Assembly: GCF_002277815.1 (NCBI RefSeq)
Contig: NZ_NKJI01000005.1
Location: 124,001-188,000 of the forward strand
From: Pseudomonas sp. ERMR1:02
Lineage (GTDB): Bacteria; Pseudomonadota; Gammaproteobacteria; Pseudomonadales; Pseudomonadaceae
Direction of reading: 5' to 3'
Length of the DNA stretch: 64,000 nucleotides
The notes under the pieces were generated by a model. That model did not search any database. It saw only the letters and a program-made list of their open reading frames with translations, and was not told where the DNA came from. Below, piece by piece: positions 40,029 through 48,912 of the stretch; the stretch's first letter is position 1, and each line of letters begins with the position of its first letter. A program made the translations under genes and the position numbers.

Positions 40029-40681
40029 CGGCGTCGGTGACCATCGATTTCGTCTCCGATGTGGTGTGCCCATGGTGCGCCTTGGGGGCGACCGCCCTGG
40101 AGCAGGCGATCGAGAACGTGTCGGGGGAGGTGTCGGTGGCGCTGACTTACAAGCCTTTCGAACTGAACCCGAACATGCCGCCCGAAGGCGAGAAAGCCGT
40201 CGAGCACCTGATGCGCAAATACGGGCGCACTGCCGAAGACGTCGCTTCCGGCAAAAAGATGCAGATCGAACGCGGTGCGGCTATCGGCTTCAAGTTCGAT
40301 CTGGAGAAGCGCAGCCACTTCTACAACACCTTTGACGCTCACCGGTTGTTGCTCTGGGCATTGGAGGAAGGGCGCCAAGTGGCGCTGAAGAAAATCCTGC
40401 TTCGCGCTTACTTCAGCGAAGGCCAGAACCCGAGTGATCAGCAGACGCTGGTGCGGTTGGCAGGAGAGGCCGGGCTGGACGAGACCCGTGCACGCCAAGT
40501 GTTGGAATCGGGTGCGTTTGCTGAAGAGGTGCGTGAGCTTGAGGAGTTTTACCGCCAGCGCGGCATCAATTCGGTCCCGGCCATGGTGTTGAACGGCCGT
40601 CACCTGGTGTCCGGTTCGCAGTCGGTCGAGTACTACGAACAAATGCTGAGACAAATGGCGACGGCCTCCGCCGAAGCCTGA
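40025..40681 (+). CDS. FrnE-like DsbA-family oxidoreductase (CPWC)
   Basis: A 218-residue thioredoxin-fold protein of the FrnE/DsbA group: FVSDVVCPWCALGATALEQ with the CPWC active site, a helical insertion, and the cis-Pro region INSVPAMVLNGRHLVSG. FrnE proteins are cytosolic disulfide isomerases or 2-hydroxychromene-2-carboxylate isomerase relatives, linked to aromatic polyketide or aromatic-acid metabolism. It is coupled to the tautomerase gene, which also suggests metabolism of an enol or aromatic compound. Confidence 0.85.
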   Translation: MTASVTIDFVSDVVCPWCALGATALEQAIENVSGEVSVALTYKPFELNPNMPPEGEKAVEHLMRKYGRTAEDVASGKKMQIERGAAIGFKFDLEKRSHFYNTFDAHRLLLWALEEGRQVALKKILLRAYFSEGQNPSDQQTLVRLAGEAGLDETRARQVLESGAFAEEVRELEEFYRQRGINSVPAMVLNGRHLVSGSQSVEYYEQMLRQMATASAEA

Positions 40682-40723
40682 TTCATCGAATTTCAAATCC
40701 CATTATTGTTAGAGGTATACATC

Positions 40724-41434
40724 ATGAGCAATTCGAAAAAAGTCATCGTAATCACTGGCGCATCCCAAGGTCTGGGCGACGGTATGGTCAAGGCCTTCCG
40801 TGAACTCGGCTACCAGATCGTCGCGACCTCGCGTTCGATCAAACCGTCCACCGATCCGGACATCCTCACCGTGGCCGGCGATATCGGCGAACCTGAGACT
40901 GCTCAACGCGTGATTCGTGAAGCGATCGCACGTTTCGGCCGTATCGACACCCTGGTCAACAACGCCGGGATTTTCATCGCCAAACCGTTCACCCAGTACA
41001 CCGCTGAAGACTACGCCAATGTGCTGTCTGTAAACGTCAATGGTTTCTTCTACATCACCCAACTGGCCATCGCCGAGATGGAAAAAAACGGCAGCGGTCA
41101 CGTCGTCAGCATCACCACCAGCCTGGTCGATCACGCTATCGACGGCGTGCCATCGGTACTGGCTTCGCTGACCAAAGGTGGCCTGAACGCGGCGACCAAA
41201 TCTCTGGCCATCGAATACGCCAAGCGTGGCATTCGGGTAAACGCAGTGAGCCCAGGCATCATCAAAACCCCAATGCACGGCGAAGAAACCCACGCCGCGC
41301 TGGGCGCCCTGCACCCGGTCGGCCACATGGGCGAGATTGAGGACATTGCCAACGCGGTCGTCTACCTGGATGGCGCCAAGTTTGTCACTGGCGAAATCCT
41401 GCACGTCGATGGAGGTCAGAGCGCGGGTCACTAA
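40724..41434 (+). CDS. Short-chain dehydrogenase/reductase lacking the usual catalytic Tyr
   Basis: I start at ATG 40724 (236 residues), with AGAGG upstream. It has the NAD(P) motif ITGASQGLGDG (residues 10-20), NNAG (79-82), and the Ser region VVSITTSL. The usual YxxxK is not present: the Lys is K151 in ASLTKGGLNAATKS and position -4 is Ala147 rather than Tyr. The rest of the fold is normal, including RVNAVSPGIIKTP. It follows the FrnE-like gene after 42 bases, so it is probably in the same operon, and a terminator follows. Confidence 0.85.
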   Translation: MSNSKKVIVITGASQGLGDGMVKAFRELGYQIVATSRSIKPSTDPDILTVAGDIGEPETAQRVIREAIARFGRIDTLVNNAGIFIAKPFTQYTAEDYANVLSVNVNGFFYITQLAIAEMEKNGSGHVVSITTSLVDHAIDGVPSVLASLTKGGLNAATKSLAIEYAKRGIRVNAVSPGIIKTPMHGEETHAALGALHPVGHMGEIEDIANAVVYLDGAKFVTGEILHVDGGQSAGH

Positions 41435-41459
41435 GACCTGGGTTTTCAAACGGCAGAAA

Positions 41460-41496
41460 CAACAAAGCCCTCGTATTGCTACGAGGGCTTTGTTTT
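41460..41496. terminator. Intrinsic terminator after the SDR operon
   Basis: AACAAAGCCCTCG pairs with CGAGGGCTTTGTT around TATTGCTA. A T-rich tail follows on the plus strand. Confidence 0.9.
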
Positions 41497-41728
41497 GTGC
41501 GGTGGGGCACCAAACGAACGATATGTTTAGCGCAAAAAGAGAACGGATTTATTTTCGGATTTTTTTGGTTGGTGAATCGGCTTCGAGGTAGAAGTTCGTC
41601 TACGTGATTAGCCTGTGAGGCGATTGGAGGGTTCGGCTGCGCGGTCGTGCGGTAATCCTCTTCCAACCCTGTCGGCGGTTGCATCGGCAAACGTCGACAG
41701 GGCTGCTTCGATCATGTCTGCCCTGGCT

Positions 41729-42637
41729 TCAAACTTTGCTCAGAGATGTCCTTTGGACTTGGCTTCGATCCCCGATCAGACATAACAACAGTGAAAGCAC
41801 AATCGCGCCGATGCTCACATTCATCCATGGAGTGATCTGCTCATCCAGTAACAATGCTGACCATGCAATCCCCGCTGCCAGTGCTGCGAAACTGGCGAAC
41901 GAGACATAAATCCCACCTGCCCGGCGCACCAGTTCGAAGAAGGACCAAACTTCAATTGCAGTGACGATCACCAGCAGCGTCACCTCCGGTCCATGTTGCA
42001 CAAGCTCCTGATAGCCCGTCTCTGACGTTGATGTAGCAAATAACGGCAGTGCCAGCAACGCAGCAAGCACAGACTCATATGCTGCCATGGTGAACACACC
42101 CAGGCCTTTCGGCCACGCAGCGGCGACGTACAGGTTGTAAAGCGCATAGCTCACCGGAACCCCAATGGCCGCCACCAACCAAAAACGTGACGATCCCTGC
42201 GGAAGCGCCGCGCTGGGTAGCAGGAGCATCATTGCGGCACTAATTCCCAGTGCTGCACACAACAGATGCCAAACCGAAACCGTTGCCAGACGCAACAGAA
42301 ATCCCAGCATGATGCAAAAAACTGGTGTGCTGGTGACGATCAGTGTAATCAGCGTTGAGTCGATATAAGGAGCCACTACCAGCTCAAGCCAGATCGGAAA
42401 GGCGTAGCCGAGTACGCTGCAAATGATCAGGAAGACCCACCACGACGAGCTGATACGCCACGAACTACGACTGACGGCCATCATCGCCAAGAACACAATA
42501 GCCACACCGATCAGCGTCGGAAACAGGATCAGATCTGCATGAACCCCGGCGCTGGTGATTTTCTTTACCAGTACAAAATGGAGCCCCCAGGTGCTGCCCA
42601 TCAGGGCGAGCAGTAGAAAATTGATGTAGCGCGTCAA
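41729..42637 (-). CDS. EamA-family exporter at the end of the biosynthetic operon
   Basis: A 302-residue, ten-helix DMT transporter; it opens LLLALMGSTWGLHFVLVKK and the second half has GVPVSYALYNLYVAAAWP. It is the last gene of the five-gene operon, 42 bases after the NRPS-like gene, so it most likely exports the product or an intermediate. It is not similar to the DMT protein at 2537-3403 beyond the general fold. A small tail of about 290 bases with no gene separates it from the SDR operon terminator. Confidence 0.85.
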   Translation of the reverse strand: MTRYINFLLLALMGSTWGLHFVLVKKITSAGVHADLILFPTLIGVAIVFLAMMAVSRSSWRISSSWWVFLIICSVLGYAFPIWLELVVAPYIDSTLITLIVTSTPVFCIMLGFLLRLATVSVWHLLCAALGISAAMMLLLPSAALPQGSSRFWLVAAIGVPVSYALYNLYVAAAWPKGLGVFTMAAYESVLAALLALPLFATSTSETGYQELVQHGPEVTLLVIVTAIEVWSFFELVRRAGGIYVSFASFAALAAGIAWSALLLDEQITPWMNVSIGAIVLSLLLCLIGDRSQVQRTSLSKV

Positions 42638-42679
42638 TTTGGTAACTCCTTGTTAAGTGAATCTCTCGGTTCGGCGCCA

Positions 42680-45600
42680 TCAACGCGCGACGGCTTGAGC
42701 CTGTGAATATCTGGGGGGTGATCCTGCAATTACGGCGTAGACCATCTGCTCTGGTGTAAGGCCGGGAGGTTCGCCATGCTCCCAGCATTCATGCGAGGCG
42801 GTCGTTTCATTAATCGCCAGGTCATCGATACAATCGGAAAGCGACAGCGACTTCACGACTGCGAACACTCTCATCGCCGGGACATCCTGTGGATTCGTCA
42901 GAATGTGAGCATTCAATGTTGCAAGCCATGTTGCTGCATTCACCAGCGCCAGATCTCTTACCTGCCGACGCATTGCCGTGTAGATTTCGTCCATGGTGTG
43001 GCTCTTGCTGGAGCACAGATGATAGATATTTGCGGCAGTCGTGGGTTGCCTGGCCGGGTTCACTACGGATGAGGCGATCTGACCAGCGATGCGATCCGCC
43101 GGACAGACTTCCAACTGCATAGGCGTAATCGGAAATTGACCTATTCGCTGGCAGACACTCAAGAACTGGAAGACATAGTCGTTGCTGGCTTCATCAATGT
43201 TCGTGGTGCCACCCCAAAGACGACCGCAGCGATAAATCGTTGCCTTGAGGCCCGACACGCCGATTTGTTCCAGCAACATCTCGATCATCCATTTGCTTTG
43301 CAGATAACCGGACGTCACGCTATCCACTTCCGTTATTTTGGTGCCTGGTGAGATTGTCGGGAGTGGTGGGTTGGTATCAAACAAAGCCAGAGAAGAAACG
43401 AAATGGAAGCCAGCGTCACTTGCGAGCGCCAGATTGATGAGGTTAAGGCTCCCGAGGACATTGGTCGTCACCAACTTCGAGTAAGGCGACAACATGTTGG
43501 TATCGGCGGCGCAATGCACGATATCGCCGATGCTGTGTTGCAGCTTGTGCAGGCACTCCTCATTCAGCCCGAAGTTATCGAGGGTCAGATCGCCAGCGAG
43601 GATGTGCAGTCTGTGCAGATCCTCTTTCCTCATGTTGAGCGTTTGCATCAGTTTTCGACGAAGGAATTCAGGTACTCCCGGGAGGGAGTTGCGAACCAGA
43701 CAGTAAATTGGACGTTGCGTCCTTTTCAGTAGGTCTTTGACGATATGGCGTCCGAGCAGCCCCGTTGCTCCTGTCACAAGAATGCCGTCTTCGATACGAC
43801 TAGATCGTGTCACGCCGAAACGGAGCAAACCTTTGAGCCGATCAAGCTCTGTGTAGCGCCAGTCGCGGAAGTGTCGAGCACGGTGTTGTGCGACCACGGA
43901 GTTACCGATGTCGATTAGTATGGCCCGCACACTCGAGTAGTGGTACAGCGTCGACAGTGGCCATTCTCGACCGCTCTGCCGCTCCAGAAATACGGCTAAC
44001 CGAACGATTTCCAATGAGTCGGCACCATTCTCTGGAAGACTGGCATCCCAATTCAGTTCACGACCACCCAATATCGAGCGTATACCCACCATGAGCTCGC
44101 TTTCTGGCTGCTGGCCGGCCTTGCCGCTATTCTCGATCTCGGCGGTGTCGGTCGCAAGAGTTCGCACCATGTTGTAATCGATCTTTCCGGCAAGGGTGCG
44201 TGGTATTTCGTCGAGCAGTACGAAGCTGTTCGGAACCATATAGGACGGAAGATCCAGGCTCAGTTGGTGGCGCAAATCCGCTTGAGTCATCTCGACATCG
44301 CGCATCAATTGCACTGCGCACAGTAGCTTGCCGTTGCTACCCGATTCGGTCATGAACACGCAGCAGTCTGACACCTCGGGCAGAGTCCGGACTATCGACT
44401 CGATTTCACCCAGACTTATTCTGAAACCTTGGCGCTTCACCACATTGTCCATGCGACCGTGGTATTCCAGTGCTCCGTCGGCGCCGATGCGTCCCAAGTC
44501 TCCACTCTTGTAGTAGCGGCGCTGAATTCGATCGCTTTCCACGCGGATGAAAAATTTCTCTTCGGTCATTTCAGGACTGTTTAAATACCCCACGGCTACA
44601 CCTGGGCTGGATATGCATATCTGTCCTATTCCACCGAGTGGCGCCGGATTGTCAAAGCGATCGAGCAAGACAATTCTGCTCCCGGCAATTGGGCGGCCGA
44701 TTGAGATATCGTTCTTTGAGTCGTCGGTTGCACTGGGTGGTCGCACGCGTTGGAAGGCTGTGACAACGGTTGTCTCGGTCGGACCGTAAGAATTGATGAG
44801 GGTTGGGCGAGGTGAGGGGAGACGGAACCAGGCGTGGATATCTGATTTGTAGAGCGCTTCTCCACCAATGACAATCAGATTAACGCTGGGTGGAAAGTGG
44901 AGGTTTTCCGATGTGCAGGCCAGGCTCAGCTCTCGCCAGTACCCGGTCGGCAAGTCAAGGAAGGTGATCCGTTGTTCATGCACGAATTCTAGAAATCTGG
45001 CAGGTCGCAAATCAACAGACGAATCGCGGATGATCAAAGTTCCACCGGCCATCAGGCAGGGGTAAATCTCCTCGACAGAGGCGTCAAACGATACAGTAGC
45101 AAATTGCAGAACCCTGTCACGGCCAGTGAGATTGAACGAATGTCTGGCGACGCTGGCGTAGTATGAGAGTGATGAGCGAGAAACCATCACCCCCTTGGGC
45201 CGACCCGTAGTTCCCGAAGTGAACAGCACGTACCCACAACCCAAGTCGCTTTCGGATTGGGTTTCGGCTATCGAGCGAACCCTTGTTACTACCGCATCGC
45301 TACCAATGATCCATCCTACCCTCGCATCCTCAAGCATCATTTTGCTTCGCTCAGCAGGAAGTTCGAGGTCTATTGGAATGTAGATGGCATCCAGCGAAAG
45401 CAACGCCAGCGCAGCAACAATAAAACCACTGGAGCGTGGCATGCTCAGCGCAACACGGCTGCCGGCGGTTACCCCATCACGCTTAAGCTCTGCTGCGAGT
45501 TTTCGGGCATACATCGATAACTGCCCGTAACTTATAGTCGTGCCAGCATCACAAATGGCTGCTTTTTCTGGATTCCGGCATGCATGGCTCTCGAACGCTT

Positions 45601-46222
45601 CCAGCACATCTTGATCCACGACGCCGTGCAGTTTGCCCAGCAATTCGGAGTTCGACTGCACAGGTCTTGCAAGCTCCACGAGTTGTTGCGCAGTAACGCA
45701 TTCGTCACTCTGCAATGCAGTGGCGATAGCGTGCAGCGTGTCGAAGATCTCATGAGCCAGGTTTTTGTCGAGAATCTGTCTGTTGAACAGTAATTCGACC
45801 GAAGCTTCTCTGACACACATCTGCAGTCGGGCGGTACCGAACAAGCCCTGGCATTGTTCGGTGTCTGACCAGGCCCGTACCTGCCACGGGGCGGTCTGTG
45901 CGCCGGACATGTCGTTCAGGGCTTTTTTGCAGTCAGCGCGAAGCGCACTTGCTGGCGCATGCGGATCCACATTCGGGCAATTAAAATGTCCTGCGTGAGA
46001 GACGACGACACTGTTCACCTCTTGCGCCCAGTTGGCGTACCAGCAAGCCGTTATAAGCCAGGCTGTTAGCAGGCAGGCTTCAAAGTCGGCGTCCTTCGTA
46101 CCCACTGCCCCCGCCCATTCGAGACTGACCGATGCCTCGTTCACTGTCGATCTTTCGTATTCCTCACCTTGCACTTGTTTATTGCGCACCAGATCTGTGT
46201 GTTCGATTTCATCGAATGTCAT
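42680..46222 (-). CDS. NRPS-like protein: C-domain remnant, A, T and thioester-reductase domains
   Basis: A 1180-residue protein. Residues 30-170 resemble only the C-terminal lobe of a condensation domain. A domain: about 205-690, with A3 LFTSGTTGRPKGV (333-345), A5 NSYGPTE (477-483), A7 YKSGDLG (571-577) and A10 Lys680 in LAGKIDY. Carrier protein: Ser736 in NGADSLEIV carries phosphopantetheine. Reductase: 812-1120, with NADPH motif TGATGLLG (817-824) and YxxxK at Tyr973/Lys977, so the loaded acyl group leaves as an aldehyde or alcohol. Specificity residues by manual alignment read D-A-E-D-V-G-S-V-V-K, close to the lysine code of bacitracin synthetase as I recall it. An aldehyde product would suit the aminotransferase encoded just upstream. 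Confidence 0.9.
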   Translation of the reverse strand: MTFDEIEHTDLVRNKQVQGEEYERSTVNEASVSLEWAGAVGTKDADFEACLLTAWLITACWYANWAQEVNSVVVSHAGHFNCPNVDPHAPASALRADCKKALNDMSGAQTAPWQVRAWSDTEQCQGLFGTARLQMCVREASVELLFNRQILDKNLAHEIFDTLHAIATALQSDECVTAQQLVELARPVQSNSELLGKLHGVVDQDVLEAFESHACRNPEKAAICDAGTTISYGQLSMYARKLAAELKRDGVTAGSRVALSMPRSSGFIVAALALLSLDAIYIPIDLELPAERSKMMLEDARVGWIIGSDAVVTRVRSIAETQSESDLGCGYVLFTSGTTGRPKGVMVSRSSLSYYASVARHSFNLTGRDRVLQFATVSFDASVEEIYPCLMAGGTLIIRDSSVDLRPARFLEFVHEQRITFLDLPTGYWRELSLACTSENLHFPPSVNLIVIGGEALYKSDIHAWFRLPSPRPTLINSYGPTETTVVTAFQRVRPPSATDDSKNDISIGRPIAGSRIVLLDRFDNPAPLGGIGQICISSPGVAVGYLNSPEMTEEKFFIRVESDRIQRRYYKSGDLGRIGADGALEYHGRMDNVVKRQGFRISLGEIESIVRTLPEVSDCCVFMTESGSNGKLLCAVQLMRDVEMTQADLRHQLSLDLPSYMVPNSFVLLDEIPRTLAGKIDYNMVRTLATDTAEIENSGKAGQQPESELMVGIRSILGGRELNWDASLPENGADSLEIVRLAVFLERQSGREWPLSTLYHYSSVRAILIDIGNSVVAQHRARHFRDWRYTELDRLKGLLRFGVTRSSRIEDGILVTGATGLLGRHIVKDLLKRTQRPIYCLVRNSLPGVPEFLRRKLMQTLNMRKEDLHRLHILAGDLTLDNFGLNEECLHKLQHSIGDIVHCAADTNMLSPYSKLVTTNVLGSLNLINLALASDAGFHFVSSLALFDTNPPLPTISPGTKITEVDSVTSGYLQSKWMIEMLLEQIGVSGLKATIYRCGRLWGGTTNIDEASNDYVFQFLSVCQRIGQFPITPMQLEVCPADRIAGQIASSVVNPARQPTTAANIYHLCSSKSHTMDEIYTAMRRQVRDLALVNAATWLATLNAHILTNPQDVPAMRVFAVVKSLSLSDCIDDLAINETTASHECWEHGEPPGLTPEQMVYAVIAGSPPRYSQAQAVAR

Positions 46223-46258
46223 CTCTTATAGTCCTTTATGTTTGAGGCTCAACGACAG

Positions 46259-47569
46259 TCAGTTCAATGCTTCGAGGATAACCAGGCAGAGATGATCGAT
46301 CTGCTCTCGGTTGATACACAGTGGAGGGGCGATTTCGATCGTTGGATCGTTACGGGTGTAATACAAGGAGGTGATGACCCCAAGGCTCAATAAGCGCTCC
46401 CGAATTACCGCGACTTCTTCCACAGTGGCGGGAGCCGAGGAGTCTGGTGTTTTCAAATGGATGGCCTGGAGCAGACCTATACCGGCGAGACCAGAAACCT
46501 TTGGATGGTCTTCAAGCAAACTGTGCAGTTTGCCTTTCAAATAGCCACCCATGGATGAGGCGTTTCCAAGCAACTGCTCGCGTTCTAGAATCCCAATGTT
46601 TTCCGATGCCGCCGCGGCCGCGGCTGGACGACCACCGAACGTGGCACCATGGGCAAACATGCTCTCGTCGCCCTGGGCAAAGACCGAAGCGACGCGTTCG
46701 CTGACAATCGTTGCCCCAAGGGAGTCGTATCCGCTTGTGAGCCCTTTCGCGCAGACAATGATGTCTGCTTCCAGGCCATAGTGTTCAGCGCCGAACCAAC
46801 TGCCCAGACGTCCGAATCCGGTAATGACTTCATCCACGATCAGTAAAGCGCCAGTCTCCTCACGCAATCGTTTCAATCCATCAAGATACTGTGTGGTGGG
46901 CGTCACCATGCCGTTACTGGTTTCGACCGTTTCAACCAGTACGCCCGCGACATCCTTGCCACGGCCTGGGGTGGCGTTCAGCAAGTCGTAAAAGGGATCG
47001 CCGCTGTCTCGCATCGAAGGAATAGTCGCGGTCATGGGTAGGAGTGGACCGAACTCTTCTTTCAAAGCCGCAAACCCGCAAACCGACAGAGCTCCCAAGG
47101 TGACACCGTGGTAAGCATGATCGCGAGAAACCAGCCATTTGCGCTGGCTTTCGCCATTCTTGACGGCAAAAGCCCGAGCAATTTTCAACGCGGTCTCTAC
47201 CGCTTCCGAACCGCTATTGGTGAAGAACACCCGTGCATTGGCTCCGACAACGGGTTCCGCCAGATTCGCCAGTGTCTGAGCCAGCCGGGTGGAGTACGGG
47301 TTTGAAAAACTGAACGGAGAGCAAAACGCAAGCGTCTTGGCCGCCTGGCTGGCCGCATCGACAATCGAGTCGCGACCATAACCGACATTCACGCAGTACG
47401 CTCCGCTGATGGCATCCATATATCGACGGCCGTGCGCATCCGTTACATAGATCCCATGCGCTGCAATTAAAGATGAAGGGAAAGAAGCGTCCGTATTACC
47501 AAGTTGATCGGAAGGAAAAAAGTGAAGCCAAGTATTGTTATGATCAGGCAGAGCCTTTTCTTTAGACAT
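46259..47569 (-). CDS. Class III PLP-dependent aminotransferase
   Basis: A 436-residue fold-type I enzyme of class III (omega-aminotransferase group). Family features: GRRYMDAISGAYCVNVGYG, FFTNSGSEAVETALKIARA (phosphate loop), the ALLIVDEVITGFGRLG Asp that contacts the pyridine ring, and the PLP Lys in IIVCAKGLTSGYDSLGA. It lies between the cupin-like gene and the NRPS-like gene (36 bases before the latter) in the same operon. The reductase of that protein gives an aldehyde, which this enzyme could turn into an amine, as MxcL does for myxochelin B. The substrate is inferred from context. Confidence 0.93.
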   Translation of the reverse strand: MSKEKALPDHNNTWLHFFPSDQLGNTDASFPSSLIAAHGIYVTDAHGRRYMDAISGAYCVNVGYGRDSIVDAASQAAKTLAFCSPFSFSNPYSTRLAQTLANLAEPVVGANARVFFTNSGSEAVETALKIARAFAVKNGESQRKWLVSRDHAYHGVTLGALSVCGFAALKEEFGPLLPMTATIPSMRDSGDPFYDLLNATPGRGKDVAGVLVETVETSNGMVTPTTQYLDGLKRLREETGALLIVDEVITGFGRLGSWFGAEHYGLEADIIVCAKGLTSGYDSLGATIVSERVASVFAQGDESMFAHGATFGGRPAAAAAASENIGILEREQLLGNASSMGGYLKGKLHSLLEDHPKVSGLAGIGLLQAIHLKTPDSSAPATVEEVAVIRERLLSLGVITSLYYTRNDPTIEIAPPLCINREQIDHLCLVILEALN

Positions 47570-47662
47570 GCAAATTCCTTACGCTTGATAACCAAGCATT
47601 AATGTCATCAGGTGTCGGTTGTTGCGCGATTGATCGAAGACCCACCGCGCCGTTATAGACGT

Positions 47663-47959
47663 TTATTTATAATTTGCGCCGTCGTTTCCGGCGATGACAT
47701 AGGCTGCAGTAAATGGAGGAAGACGAATCAATTCGCGCTCTGACGAAGTTGTAGCAGTCAAGGGGTCTGTAAGAAAGAGTTTTCCACTCCCCTGAAGATT
47801 GATGAGCAGTTCCTGAGCAGAGAAAAGATGTTCGGTCTGGCCGGGAGATATGTGAATTGAAAGTGGAAGGTTTGAGTTTGGCAACTCTGTTGATTCTGCG
47901 ACCGTGCCGGTCAGTATTTGATGATCAAGTTCCAGGCCAAAAATATCCTGGTAGATCAT
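47663..47959 (-). CDS. Small cupin-like protein of the biosynthetic operon
   Basis: A 98-residue protein whose strand pattern (ELLINLQGSGKLFLTDP, then LIRLPPFTAAYVI) suggests a single cupin or jelly-roll barrel. The usual metal-binding HxH...E set is not obvious; only His35 and His44 are candidates. It begins 5 bases after the stop of the oxidase gene and is followed by a 93-base gap before the aminotransferase. It may be a cofactor or substrate-binding accessory. The family call is tentative. Confidence 0.45.
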   Translation of the reverse strand: MIYQDIFGLELDHQILTGTVAESTELPNSNLPLSIHISPGQTEHLFSAQELLINLQGSGKLFLTDPLTATTSSERELIRLPPFTAAYVIAGNDGANYK

Positions 47960-47964
47960 CAGCT

Positions 47965-48912
47965 CTACAAAACCGCGTAATATATGGGGGCGGCATCATC
48001 ACCGAAGCGTTCCAATGCATGGTCTATTAGATTGTCAAGTACCCAGCGACCATGTGCTTGATCGACAGAAGTGTGAACATCAAAATAATGACAGTCGACT
48101 TTTCCGCTATAGATTTCGCGAACAGAATCTCCCAGTTGTTTTTGCCACACAATGAAGCAAGCTTCATTGCGGAAAAAAGCACCGAGGTAGCGCAAGAACT
48201 TACTTTTGTCGTGGCAGATCTGATAGGTATAAGCCGAAACCAGCATGTTGCTGGTAAGGAAGTGGTCCTGATACGCATCCGGCGTATCGCTCAGTCCAAG
48301 ATCCAGCATCGTTTTTTCATACAAATGGCTGTGTTTGTCCTCCGGGACGCCATTGCCCATTTCGTCCTGGTAAACCCGCAGCAGATGGGACTGCAAGGTA
48401 CCAAATGCGCCCGTCGCGTACAGACCCATTGGCGCGCCCTCGATGAGGAATTCAATCGAGAACTGAGTCAGCAAGCTTCTCATCAATGCTTGGCCGTCTG
48501 GATTGTTGAGAATGTAAGAAAGCGTAGGATCAAAGTCGCCATTTTTGAGACGAGCGAACTCCTCATCCAACTGGGTGCCGAAAAACGCCTTCAATTGATC
48601 TGCCGAAACCGAGAAGTCGACTTTATCCAGTTGTGCATTGACCGGCGCAAATACAACGGCCTCAAGTGTTCTCAACTCATCTAAAGCCTTCTTGCTTTTA
48701 TCTCGACCATATCGTTCATCGAGATGCTGCTGAATGTTTCCTTCGATTTCCTTGTTCAAGAAGAGCATATCCTGCTCATAGCAACCAATCAGGCGCTTCA
48801 CATTTTTATTCATGCGAACACCCAGCAGTTCCTCCGTCGCAAGTTTGAGCTTGACAGTTTTCCCATTAGGCAGCGGGTAGGAAAGGCGGATAGCGTTATC
48901 CAGCAACTTCAT
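47965..48912 (-). CDS. Haem-oxygenase-like diiron oxidase (iron-containing redox enzyme family)
   Basis: A 315-residue helical protein with the complete ligand pattern of this family: Glu184 and His194 in the EMGNGVPEDKH segment, Glu250 in FFRNEACF, and His280, Asp284, His287 in the HxxxDxxH segment. Relatives such as BesC, UndA, SznF and CADD use two irons and O2 to cleave or oxidise amino or fatty acids. It is first in the operon (ATG 48912, with AGGA 8 bases upstream) and probably oxidises or fragments the amino acid before or after loading on the NRPS-like protein. The substrate is unknown; lysine is a candidate from the A-domain code. Confidence 0.85.
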   Translation of the reverse strand: MKLLDNAIRLSYPLPNGKTVKLKLATEELLGVRMNKNVKRLIGCYEQDMLFLNKEIEGNIQQHLDERYGRDKSKKALDELRTLEAVVFAPVNAQLDKVDFSVSADQLKAFFGTQLDEEFARLKNGDFDPTLSYILNNPDGQALMRSLLTQFSIEFLIEGAPMGLYATGAFGTLQSHLLRVYQDEMGNGVPEDKHSHLYEKTMLDLGLSDTPDAYQDHFLTSNMLVSAYTYQICHDKSKFLRYLGAFFRNEACFIVWQKQLGDSVREIYSGKVDCHYFDVHTSVDQAHGRWVLDNLIDHALERFGDDAAPIYYAVL

